A DNA stretch of 64,000 nt from Macrobrachium rosenbergii (Eukaryota > Arthropoda > Malacostraca > Decapoda > Palaemonidae), in the NCBI RefSeq assembly GCF_040412425.1, contig NC_089782.1:19129122-19193121 (forward strand), given 5' to 3'. Position 1 is the stretch's first letter; the number at the start of each line of letters is the position of its first letter. Positions 24,100 through 35,492 of this stretch are shown here, piece by piece. The notes under the pieces are model-generated. The model saw only the letters and a list, made by a program, of their open reading frames with translations, was not told where the DNA came from and searched no databases. The translations under genes were made by a program, and so were the position numbers.

Positions 24100-25063
24100 A
24101 GGATCATTCAAAGATACTTGATCCTCTGCTTGGGAACCAGATCAGATTTATGACAGTCCCCAGACTCTGCCTGTTTGGTAGAAGCTTCCTTTCTGAGGGA
24201 GGGAGGAAGAACCAGTTGTCCAGATAGCACAACAGGCTGATTCCACTGGACTGTGCCGAAGCCAAGGGCCTTGAACTGAAAGAACTCCCCTCCACACATG
24301 AAATGAAGGAACTTGCCTGAGATCTAGCAAATAGGGCCATGGAAATAAGCATTCTGGAGATAGATTAAGCTCTTTAAATCTCCCTCTCTGCCAGAATACA
24401 AGACTAAGATCTTTAAATCTTCCTCTCTGCCAGAATGCAACACTGAACGAGCAGTTTCCAATGCAACAGATATCCAAGGTAAGCCATTCAGTAGTGAGAG
24501 ATCTATGACTGGCCTCCATCCTTGTGGAACTTTCTCCACTAGGGAAAAGTAACTGTGAAAGCCTGGAGACCTCATCCAAACAATCATGATCACCCCCCTT
24601 CTGCATCAGTCTCTCGACCCCTTGTCCATAAAACTTCAGACTTACTCGAGTTGGCGAGGTATGTCAGGAATGGTATTAGGTCGGGAAGATGGGTTCTTGA
24701 AGGGAGTCTGTATCTGTCCTTATGGACTGCTACTACCCACTCTTCTGCCCTGTGTTCCTGCCACGCCAGCCAATGATCTGAGCGGCAGCTAAAACACCTT
24801 GGGGAAAACTCTGACCAAGGTAGCCTTACCAATGGTCTTGCTTCTGAGGCAGAAGCCAGTGCCCTCTCTGAAAAAGAGGCCACCTCCTTAAGATCAACAC
24901 TCATAAATGAGCAAAATGACCTCTTGTAAGTAATGCTGTAAGTCTGAGACCTAGAGTAGAATTTCTGACGGAGCATGGAATCCAATCTTGTTGCTTTGCC
25001 ATGTCGATGCTGAGACCACCTCCTGCTAATTCTGGCTACTACTCCCAGTGTAAACAGTGACAC
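24100..25063 (-). pseudogene. DIRS reverse transcriptase, broken
   Basis: Minus-strand blocks in several frames read EEWVVAVHKDRYRLP (upstream RT region), FSLVEKVPQGWRPVIDLSLL (RT motif around W-RPVIDL), FQFKALGFG, and the SDLVP and KYL words that follow the YLDD box in DIRS RTs. The YLDD box itself has decayed to LDN or LSGQ-like readings. A local tandem duplication at about 24370-24440 doubles the FWQRGRFK segment. The protein cannot be made intact. Confidence 0.85.
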
Positions 25064-25560
25064 CTAGTGATTCTGTACTGACTATAGATCCTGATTTGAG
25101 TTTGTGTGACTGTGGAGGGGGGGAATACATTAAATTGTGAAACGAGACTCATCCAATATTGGGAATGGGGACGGGGGGTCTCTCCTGGGAGAAATCAACC
25201 TTTCTTACCTACAGGAGCTCACATGAGAGTAATGGGACTCTCTCTGCCAAAAGCAGTGTTAAAGAGTAAGTCCATGTGTTCCTCATGAGACGTTAAGAGC
25301 TCTGGGGTGAGCGGCTCTCCCTCAAGAAATGCCTACCTTGAGAGGGGAGTGGAATGTCTATGGAGCCTGGGGTCTCTGTGAGAACAAAAGGCCCCACTCC
25401 TATCAAAGTGGAGGAACAAAGGTGAGCGCCTCCTCCAGGCGAGTTGGTCACTAGGTTGGGACCAGCTAGATCTGCTTTGCCTCTTGGGAGAGGGTGGTGA
25501 AAGTTGGTGACATTTCTTGGCAGTCACCTCCTTGCTCACACAAGAGGTGCTGGAGGTTAG

Positions 25561-27331
25561 GGGTCTGAGACAGGGTTGAGGAAGTTAAAAACCTCCACAT
25601 GTCAGGCCACTAATACTACCTTTTGGAAGGTAGATGCAGGGGAGGAGGAGAGATTATACTAATGCTTGCCCCTCTGCTCAGCGAAGGACTCTCAATAAAC
25701 ATTAAGGGAAGGCTAGCATTGAATATTTAACGAAGGCCATGCCTTCCTTAGTTGCTGTAAGTATTTCAGTTGTTTTACCTTTTCCTCACCTAGTGAAGAT
25801 GTAGTTGTTTCAAAACCTGTTGTTTGGGCCATATACAAGGGGAGAAAAAATTCTGAAAGAATTCAGTGCGAGGTCTTTGCTAGAAGAAGCATTCTTCTTG
25901 GGCTTCCTCCTCCTCTTTCCATAACACTTAAATCATGGAAAAAGCCATTCAGGACCAGGGAAAAAACATAAACACACCTCTGCAAGAAATGCATATTGCA
26001 TGCATATCTACTGCTAAAGATGACAAAGTTGGCTATAAGGTCAACCATGACCTTCACAATGATGTTGGTCCTGTTTGCTCTCCAAGAGACAATGAACAAA
26101 AAAACATCAGAAAAGACACTAGCACTTTTGGGCACAAAACTGCACCAGTAGCATACATATTCACTCGAATGTATTATTCACAAAGCACATATGATAACGC
26201 AAGGCAGTAGCAAGAACACAGTAACAATACGAGCACAAGACTTGTCTGATCTGTATTGCAACCCAATGAACAGCAGATAGCATCATTTAGGCAAGAATGG
26301 GCATCCCACTCCCCCATCCCCACCTGGGTACCACCCTTGTTTAGTCAGTACATGGCCAGTCCAACAAGAGCTGGAAGGATACTCCATATACAAAAAGCAC
26401 AGTGTTTATATTCCTGTAGGAACAATTATGATTCTAATTCGAACATTTCTCAGAATGGTTAAAGTAAATATGACTGTCCATACATCAGGTAACCATAATG
26501 CATGTGATGAGTTAATGATTAAAGGTTCAAAGGTTACTAAAAAGTTTCCAGAAAGATTTTAGTTTAACACTGCATACAAAAAATTCTTGCAAGGAAAACG
26601 GAATTCTCAAATATGCATTACTCTAAGACAAGCATCATTACTTACCACATTCCTGGTATGGAAGACAAACCCCTATTTTGACTAGCAAGATTTTGAAGGG
26701 AAAAAAAAAATAATTAAAATATGGTCATAACTTTTATAAGTTAATGACTGTTTTGGCTCGTGTGCTATCCATTCGACTGTCTTACAAATAAGAAAAAACA
26801 ATTTAATCTTCAAACCTGAAAATATTTTCAGTTCCCATTAGTAGAAGTACCACACAAAGATGTTAAATATGTCATTCATGTTATAACAGATTTACTAGTA
26901 AACCTTTACATTACAATTTCACTCGTCAGTAAATTGTAATCATTACAATTTCACTCTTGTTAGTAAATTGTTTCCTTACAGTCAGTTGTCTAAGGAGTGA
27001 AAATACTGGTAATATTTATGCACATGTAAGTTACTACTTACCCTCTTCTACTGTTGCCAATACAGGAATGAGCCTTTGTGACTATGTTTTTATTTACTAT
27101 TTTAACTAAGCATAACTTACACACTTCATTCAAAAGTCATATACAGTTGTTCTTTATACTGCCTAAAAAGACAACCTTCCTCGGACATTAGAATAAGCCT
27201 ATGTAAAACGTAAACTTTGACCTTTGGGGTGGGTGCCTGATTAATATCCAAGACCTATTTCAGCTTAAAAATATTATCTTTAATGCCAAGACATATATGT
27301 AAATTTGAAAAAAAGTACATTGCACACTTAC
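25561..27331. other. GTF2H1 intron part, no element delimited
   Basis: Sequence between the DIRS copy A remnant and the exon at 27332. Near 26907-26972 there is a small imperfect repeat of ATTACAATTTCACTC. No other structure was recognised. Confidence 0.45.
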
Positions 27332-27510
27332 CCGAAACGGTCTAATTGTTTTTTCATGGTAACGGCAGAGGGTCTGATGCATTCTGTGAAGTTTTTCCTG
27401 TAATTGTGGTGTTCTTGGAGGAAAACATGACCAAAAATGCCTTAACAGTTCTCCTGCACTACTGTAAACTAATGTAAGTTCTTTGTGTAATTTTCCAGGC
27501 AGTTCATCAC
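27332..27510 (-). CDS. GTF2H1: GTF2H1 exon (GELLRHFWSCFP)
   Basis: 179 bp from acceptor CTCCATCTTTCAG to donor GTAAGTGTGC. It reads ELTLVYSSAGELLRHFWSCF, then PPRTPQLQEKLHRM and ending RPFR. GELLRHFWSCFP is one of the strongest signatures of the p62 C-terminal region. The entry phase completes Gly from the previous exon and the exit is phase 0. Confidence 0.95.
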
Positions 27511-28691
27511 CTGAAAGATGGAGCGAGGTAATAGAGACCTATCCATCCCTTCAGCAGAGTCACTTTTAAGAGACATCATTAATGAGAGTATCTATGTCAA
27601 AAACATTAATTCTTTTTAATAAACTCTGTTTTCATCCAATAAGGTTGATCTAGTTTGATTTTCCTTCCTGAAGGCATTGCAATAAAACCCTTATCAAGTG
27701 CTATGAAGGCGATATATTTTCCAAGTGAACGATTTAGTCGGAAAGTTTTGTGAACATCATTCCAGTGGCAAGACTAAACTCGAATATCAAAGTAACATCC
27801 TCATGCTAGTCAATTAGTACTAAAAACTGAATAAAAAAAAAAATTCATCTAGTCTAATTTATTTCAATCAAATTTCATTGCTAAATCTTTATCAGGACAT
27901 AGCTACACATGTATTCCAATAATAAAGGGCTTCCTACATATAAATTATGACGCAAAAACATTTCTGTGCCCCAGGGGGTTTTTCCTTAAACAATATTGCC
28001 TAATCTACATTCATTACTCTACATGAATGAAATCAATAATGTACAAAGCAATTGTCATAAACTTCAATCAAATATGTTATCTAAATAAATACCACTGGTT
28101 GCAAATCCCTCACATTTCCATGGCCAAAAAAAAAAAAGCTGCCTACCTATCAGGTGTGAAAATATTAATGAAACTGGCTGAAAAATGATAGAAAAGTAAT
28201 GGTGTGAAGTTAACTTTAAAGTTACGTTTCGAAAGACAGACTTCTAACGTTAAGAGTACTATGACTATAGGCTATATGTCACAATGCTACTTGGACAAAA
28301 GTTTCAAAGCTACCATGCTCTGCTTCAACCTTGACTGTCTTGTATCAATTTGGAAAAGGTACCATTTGAAAATTCTGATGGTACTTTTTCAAAATTTATT
28401 GTACTGAATTTAAATGATACAGCACTTCATAAGCATGTTGCCATATGCCACATCTAGCTATGAAAGATTTTCACAATTTTTATGTTTTTCCAACTTCCTT
28501 CACCCATATATTAGTTGGCCTCCTCAACAACATTTTCACATAATGCTAGAATTAATCAAATTTACATTTAAAAGTAAAATTTAAAAGCTCTCAGAAGTAT
28601 GTTAATTGAAAAACAACTACTCCTGGCATCATGTCTAAGGACCACAGGTATGCTAAAACTAAACACTGCTTACCAAATTTATATAGCATAC
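27511..28691. other. GTF2H1 intron, nothing recognised
   Basis: AT-rich intron sequence bounded by GTATGC (donor side at 28691) and CTTTCAG (acceptor side at 27511). Confidence 0.6.
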
Positions 28692-28842
28692 CTGACCGAA
28701 TGCCTCCACTTGTTCTACCTCTCCGACACATATCACTAAATTGCTGAAGATTCATATAAGCAGCATCTGGATCTTGTGAATTTGGCAAATCTGGTTTCCA
28801 GCTGCATACACTGGCCACCATTTGTTGTTGCAAAATGCTTAC
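28692..28842 (-). CDS. GTF2H1: GTF2H1 exon (central region)
   Basis: 151 bp from acceptor TATATCTGTAG to donor GTATGC. It reads VSILQQQMVASVCSWKPD, then MNLQQFSDMCRRGR. This part of p62 is poorly conserved; placement rests on phase, splice sites and position between two well-matched exons. It ends in phase 1 (TCA G). Confidence 0.82.
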
Positions 28843-29159
28843 CTACAGATATAAACAATAGACAATAACTGTGATAAATAAGCACCATTAAATAACAAAC
28901 AAGGTGTACTTAATACTAACTTGTAACAGGTTATGTAATGAAACATGTATAACATACACAAGTATAAACTGGCTTATCAGCTCCAAATCACTTATTAATA
29001 TCCTATGCTGCACCAACAAAACTATATTAAATATACTGTACATCAGTCCTCCAAAATGAAAAATAAACCCACTGACAGCAAGGTCCAGAGATATCATAAA
29101 ACAAGGCAACTTACTGAAAAGTGCCATAAACTAGAAAGAAAACCATGAAAGCAACTTGC

Positions 29160-29303
29160 CTGACGAGGTTCAAGTCTTTGTACGCTGGAGTATTCTGTAG
29201 GCCCTATTAAGTACCGATGTGTTTGGTTTATGGTTAATGAGGCACTTTCAACTTTGGAAGGACCTTGAAGGTCGTCGTATGTTACTTTTTCTTCTAAACG
29301 AAC
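29160..29303 (-). CDS. GTF2H1: GTF2H1 exon (VTYDDL segment)
   Basis: 144 bp, 48 codons, phase 0 at both ends. It reads VRLEEKVTYDDLQ, then INQTHRYLIGPT. This matches the p62 stretch with EDL and the later R-Y-GP segment. The acceptor is CTGTCTTTGCCAG. The donor is CAG followed by GCAAGT, a GC-AG type intron. Confidence 0.92.
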
Positions 29304-29557
29304 CTGGCAAAGACAGAAAAAATATCATAGCAACCTAGAATCAACGGGCTAGCTTCTCTGCACACTTACCTGCATTCTTAACCCACTGTACTTTGGTAAG
29401 TCCCAAAATCACAGTGAAAAATCCCAGTTGACCAATTACTAACTTGAAAATGTTCTTTTACTGCTTCCCATGAATATAGTTTTTATGGCATAAAGATGGT
29501 TTTAGCAACAGATGGAAAACAGCATATAACTGTCAAAACAAACTAAATGCAGTCTAC

Positions 29558-29955
29558 AAATTTCGGTCAATGATGTCATCAAGATCAAGTTTAGTATATA
29601 AAGGATATCACTGTATCTCTATAGTGAGTTAAAATATATAAATTACAGGACTAAGGGTTATTTACTACCTAATTTCAGCATACAGGTATTTTCAGCCAAA
29701 CACCTGAGTAAAACAAAAATAAATTAATACATACATAAACTGGGCACTGTCAAGTAAGCAAAAATTTTCTGTCAATAATGTCATCAAGATCAGATTGGTA
29801 TATATAAGATACCACACTTATCTCTACAGTGGGCTAAAATATAACAATCGCAGGACCAAAGGTTATTTACTACCTAATTTCAACATATTTCCAACACCTA
29901 GATAAGTAAAACAAAAATAAAATAATAAATACACAAACTGGGCACTGTCAAGTTA
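29558..29955. repeat. Tandem duplication, ~200-bp unit
   Basis: The block from about 29558 to 29757 (GTCATCAAGATCA, GGTTATTTACTACCTAATTT, ending GGGCACTGTCAAGT) is repeated at about 29762-29955 with scattered differences. Both lie in the GTF2H1 intron between exons 29160-29303 and 32837-32974. Confidence 0.85.
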
Positions 29956-30849
29956 CCATACACAAACAAGGAATGAAGAGGTGAATTTATTTACAGTTTA
30001 CAGTACAGACTGAGGTATATTGTACACTACAGACTGTGATATGTTGTCTACCACTTAATAAATAACAGGTTTTCAACATGATATCAGATATATAAACTCT
30101 TGTAAATTGTGTACCGAAAATATAAAAAGGGTATTAAGGCATTTATAAAAATAACCAGATTTTACAGATATAGCAACCTGCCTACCTCCAAGCCATGTGA
30201 AATTTATGATTTTTCTATCAAAATTGATCTTTCTATAACATATACTTATGTACAATAACTGGGTACTAGTGAAAGAAGAAAAATATAAATTAATTTTAAA
30301 CAAATTCCTGTCTTAACATTCAAACCATTGCCTTGCCAAGCAACTGCTTCAGTGTCTTTAAGGCAAATAAGGAGTGCTCCTCAGCCAGGGGCACCCCTGT
30401 TCGCTCATCTCCCAGACAGCTCTGTGATTTCATCACCAAGTATTAACACAGTATTACAAAGCTAATTTGATAACTGTCAACTCTTGACTCTCATCTGACT
30501 TTGTACTGTGAATATGGTATTCTGTCTACTTTCATTGTTCAGATAAGATTTCTCTTTTAAGTTTTCCTATTTTTTTTTTTTTAATCCCATACAACCATTT
30601 AAAACTATGTTAATTTGATATTGCCTCCATTAAGTGTACTATGTTTCACATTCTTTCAGTAATATATTACGTCCCTGCCAATGAAAAATTCTCAGACTTT
30701 AAACTTATTACTGATATAATTTAAGATTTCTTTGATGATTATAACAGTAAAGTTTGTCTTAAATTATGGATCAAAGATTCATATAATGCAAATTTTTAAG
30801 ATATTCTGGAGTCATGCTAGATAAAAAAAACCTTAAGTTTTTTATATGG

Positions 30850-31760
30850 ATACCTTCAGCAAATGCTGGCATGGTCACTTATGCTCAGTAACACTGTGGT
30901 TAGCTGGCAGTAGACAACAGAAGGTAAGGCTCGCCCATTCACTTGATGGGGAGTGTCCCTTTTTCCTTCAGCAACAGGGAAAAATACAGGGTAGGTTATG
31001 GGTGGGATCAAGATAAAAGACAGTATTCTGGGAAAAATGCAAATTGAAAATAAAAAATTTATTCCAACAACAATAATAACCTTCATCTTTTACATGGAGA
31101 ATCACTCATTTGACAGGAGGTACAGTACTGTCCAGAGATCATTTCTGGTATTGACCTCCAACCTGGAAATGTCAGCTTCCCAGTCACAAGTCAACATAGG
31201 AAAGGATGGTTCTGGTATCCACCTGACAATGACAGGGGAATGTGATAGAGTTTGGCCATGGTCAAGGCAGACAAACACAAAGGAACTCCTTGTATGTCTG
31301 CCTTGACCTTAACCAAACTTTGGCACAGGGCCCTGTCATTTTAAACATCAAATATGCGAGGATGTACAGGTGGTTACTGGAGTCATCCTTCCTTATGCTG
31401 ACGTGACTGAGAAGCTGACATTTTCAGGTAGATCAACACCAGACATGATCTCCTGAAAGTAACTCCTGCCAAATAAGTGATTCTACATGTAAAAGATGAA
31501 GGTTACTGTTGTAGGAAAAAATTGTAAATTTTTAATTTGCACTTTTCCCAGAGTAACAGTCTTTTATCATGATCACACCTATAATGTACCCTGCATTTGT
31601 CCCTGTTGCCAAAGAAAAAAGTAACACTCCTTACCAAGTGAATGGGAGCAGAAAGATCGTCCAAGCCAGGGATAGCTAAATGGGCCCACCCATACTGATG
31701 TGGGAGTGGAGAAACTATGGCTGCAACATTCCAAGAAAGCATAAAAGGCCACAATGTCTT
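30850..31760. repeat. Large imperfect palindrome, ~900 bp
   Basis: The two halves are inverted copies around a centre near 31285. The central stem is exact over 14 bases (GGTCAAGGCAGACA at 31260-31273 against 31295-31308). Further out, GATCAAGATAAAAGA (31006-31020) pairs with 31560-31574, and ACCTTCATCTTTTACATG pairs with its copy near 31487-31505. Similarity continues to the CCATTCACTTG word on both sides. The arm sequence resembles the 3' end of DIRS copy A, so it may be a head-to-head remnant of DIRS termini. In the GTF2H1 pre-mRNA it would form a long hairpin. Confidence 0.85.
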
Positions 31761-32836
31761 CACAACTTATCCCATGACAAATGCCTTGGAGTAGAAGCAG
31801 CAGGGATGGTGGAGGTGGGGACCAAAGCAAGAGCCATGGGAATGACAGGAATTGGTATTGCACTCGCCAGCCTATTATCATCTAGTCAATACATACCCTC
31901 TTCAGACTGTGCAAGGGAGAACAGTTGGACAGTATTGATAGAAGCAGCAAGGTCAAGGCAGGCACAAAACTGGGAAGGGATGATACCAGCAGTGTGTTGC
32001 CATAAGACAACACATGGAACCTTCTTCCTCCTAAATCCATACGTACTCCATTGAGCAGGCTACCCAGAGACACTCAATACTGATGAATAACCGCAAACAC
32101 CCATGACCACCTCAAGCCACACGTACACACAGCAGAAGGGTTCATGATCATAGCAGACTTCACAGTAGACATAAACCTATCAAATATTCATGTCCTGGAT
32201 ATCTTCCCTGAGCATGCTTTCCAAGGGAGAAATTCTCATGGAACACCATCCTAACCAGTCTACAAGCAAGCTGAAGTTGTCAACGAGGAAATACCCAAAT
32301 AAAAAGCTCCAACAAAAGCCACAATGAAGAAATACTCCAGTACATCTACACAGCAGACAGTCAAAGAAAAAGTGAAGCTCCTTACAGATCGAGTGGATGG
32401 GTCCCCACCCCCTCACTTGTCTGACAATCATCATCTACCTAGTTATGAAGCTACAGTGTCTATAGCAGCTAAAGATATCAATATAAAAGAAGAAAATTTG
32501 TATTCTCATAGGAATAACTTCACTTTGTATGCTAGTTAATCTGAAACTCAGTGGGTAAATGAGCATGAAAAAATTTTCTGCAAGTCAGCTGGGTGGGAGC
32601 AGACACTGGAAAAGCAGTATGAACTCTCTTCTACATCAAGTCTAACCACTTCACTGCTTCCCATCCCTACCCCATACTTACTACACTTACTGCTATGTTG
32701 TACTATAGAATTAATTTATTCTAGAAATTTTAATCTCCTAATTCTTAGGGGTAAAACTTAAAATAATGATTCATCCTCTGTCTAGTACTGCAATATTTTT
32801 TCACACACAAACTTGCACGAGGAATGAACATATTAC
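31761..32836. other. GTF2H1 intron part, nothing recognised
   Basis: Sequence between the palindrome and the exon at 32837. It may include older flanking copies of the same repeat family, but no boundary was found. Confidence 0.4.
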
Positions 32837-32974
32837 CTTTTTACTTTTGTGTACTTCTACCTCAGGATCTGCATCACCATTAGGGAAGACCGTCTGTTCT
32901 GCAGCTAACCATCTGGGCCAGCTCTCTTCTGTAAGCATGTGCTTTAATAATACCGACACTTAAGTTGGTTAAAA
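32837..32974 (-). CDS. GTF2H1: GTF2H1 exon with apparent 1-base frameshift
   Basis: 138 bp between acceptor CTCTCTTTGGTGCAG and donor GTAATATG. Entering in the phase set by the previous exon, it reads FNQL, as expected after IKR in p62, but then meets a stop after RYY. In the frame one base back it reads LLKHMLTEESWPRWLAAEQ, then VFPNGDADPEVEV, and exits in phase 0 as the next exon requires. One missing base near 32955-32966 explains both. The exon looks real, so an assembly or read indel is more likely than gene death, but that is inference. Confidence 0.78.
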
Positions 32975-33209
32975 CTGCACCAAAGAGAGTTATTATTTGC
33001 TAAAAACTATTCTTATGATTCAATATCTAAATTATAACAAAATATTGTACAGATATTGCTCTACAGTTTATATAAAAATTTATGAAATTACAATAACTTT
33101 GTTCTGGAGTGATACCCCTGTCCAATCCTATAAAATTCAATATATGGCAATCTCAACTGGTCGGTTGTGTGTCAACAAATAAATACACTTTTCAAGCAAG
33201 AGTACTAAC

Positions 33210-33360
33210 CTTTTGATCATAGTGGCATGCATAATATTACTTCCTGCCTTGGCACCTGCAATCCTGATATCACTATCTATCGACATTGGCTTCTCTTCAT
33301 AAATATCATTTAAGTCATACAAGGGATCAGTTTTAGCTGACTCTACATCTCTGTTCCACT
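33210..33360 (-). CDS. GTF2H1: GTF2H1 exon, post-BSD linker
   Basis: 151 bp, from acceptor ATTCCTTTCAG to donor GTTAGTAC. With the carried-over G it reads EWNRDVESAKTDPLYDLN, then YEEKP and MIKR. The D-L-x-x-x-EEKP and IKR positions match p62 (homologues read near LLDL, EDKP and IKRFN). It ends with two bases of a codon (AG). Confidence 0.9.
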
Positions 33361-33462
33361 CTGAAAGGAATTTATAAAATTAAAATAGAAAATGGTTTAT
33401 AAATCCCCAAAAATTACTGCAAATGTGATTTTGAGCCAACACAAGCACAGCACTTGACTTAC

Positions 33463-33706
33463 CTTTGTCATCATATTTTGCACATTCTGAAAACACGTTT
33501 TCACTGCTACTGTTTGTATGAACACTGTAATAATGTGACTGAAAGAAACGCGTCCAGAACTCTGCTTCACTCATTCTGTGTGGAACATATTCAGAGTGTT
33601 TTTTCTTCACCGCAGGGTACGTCTTGAATACAGCCAGCATTATCTCTGGTGTTATATTATATTGTACTTTTCCGTTGCTCCCGTCAGTTTGCGGTTTAAT
33701 ATCAGC
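33463..33706 (-). CDS. GTF2H1: GTF2H1 exon with BSD motif
   Basis: 244 bp from acceptor TTTTTCAACAG to donor GTAAGTCAAG. It encodes ADIKPQTDGSNG, FKTYPAVKKKH and EFWTRFFQSHYY. The FW and FF-SHY residues are the hallmark of BSD domains, which in p62 contact other TFIIH parts and transcription or repair partners. The exon begins in phase 0, matching the preceding AFL junction, and ends in phase 1 after KYDDK. Confidence 0.95.
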
Positions 33707-34444
33707 CTGTTGAAAAATATAAATTCATGATTCACTTGAAACTACAGCATATCTATAATTCTCATAAAGATATAACAACCAAGAAAGTGGAAAGCTTTTC
33801 ACATTTGGAAATTTTAAAACGAAGATTATATTATATCAAGACTTTGAGATCAAATGCGGAAAAAGTGTCAAGTCACCATATTTTCTGACACTAGAAATTC
33901 CCACACACATCATTAAACCTTGTCAATCCCACACACATCATTAAACCTAAGAAAACAACTGACAAACAATTCACACCACACTAATCTTACTGTTTTACAT
34001 GAACCACAGCATTTAATTTATATAATCTTTTCTCTATTCATCTTACAGTCTTCCTTTCATTAGTGTGTAGTTAGTTGGTATATCAGGTTTCCTAATGACA
34101 TATAAAGACCTGCATCTTACTTTTATTTCCTCTTATTTTTCAGCATGTGCTCTGGCAGTCACCTTTGGAAAGTTACAAAAACTTAATGAGATGCATGTTA
34201 CACAAGTATATATGTAGGAAGAATCAATTATCAAAAATGTAGAAAACCTTCTTTAATATAGGTGCAGCTGGTGGGTCAAAACCTTCAAGTATATTGACTG
34301 TTTGAATTCTGATTGGTCACTGGAAATAATTTCTGATGAATATATTTGGGGTCCCGGAGGTCACGGGGAAAATATTCTAGGTTGTTTGGTTCAGTCAGCT
34401 ATTGGACTGGAGGTGGGTGTTGACTGGGGCAAATTTTTGTGTAA

Positions 34445-34511
34445 CTGATATTATAGATCACTTCATGGATGGCCATCAGCATCCAGTGTACCCCCTTGTG
34501 TCTTCTTTCTC

Positions 34512-34544
<33 letters not shown>

Positions 34545-34862
34545 GTCAGTGTTTAGTACCAGCTGATTTCTTTTATTTCTCTTTATGAATGGCGGGGAGA
34601 AATTCAGTTTCTTTCACTGTGTTGATGCTTGGCTTTTTTACCAATCACATGCCCTGAGAAGTCATACATGTTGGCAGTCAGGTGCTTATAAAGAACACAG
34701 AAGTCGATAGACCAGGCACCAGACCACTGATGCCTACAGCTTCTCGAGGCACTCCATATATTGGTAAAGAGCCAAGCATCAACGCACCAACACAGTGAAA
34801 GAAACTGAATTTCTCCCCACCACCATAAGGAAAATTATAAGAAATCAGTCACACTAAACAAT

Positions 34863-34898
<36 letters not shown>

Positions 34899-34960
34899 TA
34901 ATTGGACGCTGACGGCATTGTCACATGGGTGATCTATAATACTAGCCACATCCGTGGAGA
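34445..34960. repeat. Second palindrome with (CT)n/(GA)n in its arms
   Basis: The left arm (about 34447-34650) and right arm (about 34765-34960) are inverted copies. ATTATAGATCAC near 34450 pairs with GTGATCTATAAT near 34930. (CT)n at 34515-34541 faces (GA)n at 34864-34896. GAGAAATTCAGTTTCTTTCA at about 34599-34618 has its complement at about 34796-34815. The unpaired centre is about 110 bp. Hairpin potential in the GTF2H1 transcript is strong. Confidence 0.85.
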
Positions 34961-35127
34961 TATCCCACCTCAACCCCACAACACCAATTAGGCCTAGAAC
35001 ATCACAACGCCTCCAGGACCCATTTCGTCACCAACCCGCAACCAATCAAAATTCAGTCCACTAACCAACCCACCAACAGTAAACCACCCACCTGCTATAT
35101 ATATCTATGTAACATGCATCTCAATTA

Positions 35128-35141
35128 TTATTATTATTATA

Positions 35142-35171
<30 letters not shown>
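35128..35171. repeat. (ATT)n microsatellite
   Basis: About 44 bp of ATT repeats with one interruption. Confidence 0.9.
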
Positions 35172-35175
<4 letters not shown>

Positions 35176-35216
35176 ACACAATTTAAAGGAATAAAAATCA
35201 TATGTTATATCTTGCC

Positions 35217-35492
35217 ATTTTTATTCCTTTAAATGGTGTCATTATTAATGGTAATGACACCATTTAAAGGAATAATAATCATAAGACCTACCTTCAAATT
35301 ACTCTTTCCTTTCCACAACAACAAACTTGATTTAAGAAATCTTTGTTCATAAACTTTTGATTTAGGCATTAATAATGACACCATTTAAAGGAATAATAAT
35401 CATAAGACCTACCTTCAAATTACTCTTTCCTTTCCACAACAACAAACTTGATTTAAGAAATCTTTGTTCATAAACTTCTGATTTAGGCTATG
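35217..35492. repeat. Near-identical 122-bp tandem duplication with palindromic edge
   Basis: The unit starting TAATGACACCATTTAAAGGA at about 35249 recurs at about 35371. The two copies are almost identical, one visible difference being ACTTTTG against ACTTCTG. The first copy is preceded by an inverted version (TTATTCCTTTAAATGGTGTC, about 35221-35241), so its edge is palindromic. The low divergence suggests a recent event. Confidence 0.88.

Larger units (their letters stand above)
21540..25560 (-). mobile_element. DIRS-type retrotransposon, decayed copy A
   Basis: On the minus strand the order is short gag-like remnant (about 25540-25330), reverse transcriptase (25060-24100), RNase H (23960-23416), tyrosine recombinase (23285-22390), then a 3' terminal region to about 21540. 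This RT-RH-YR order defines DIRS elements, which use a tyrosine recombinase instead of an integrase. Every domain has frameshifts or stops. Terminal inverted repeats were not delimited. The 3' region (about 21550-21700) resembles the arms of the palindrome at 30.85-31.76 kb. It lies in the last GTF2H1 intron, in gene orientation. Confidence 0.88.
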
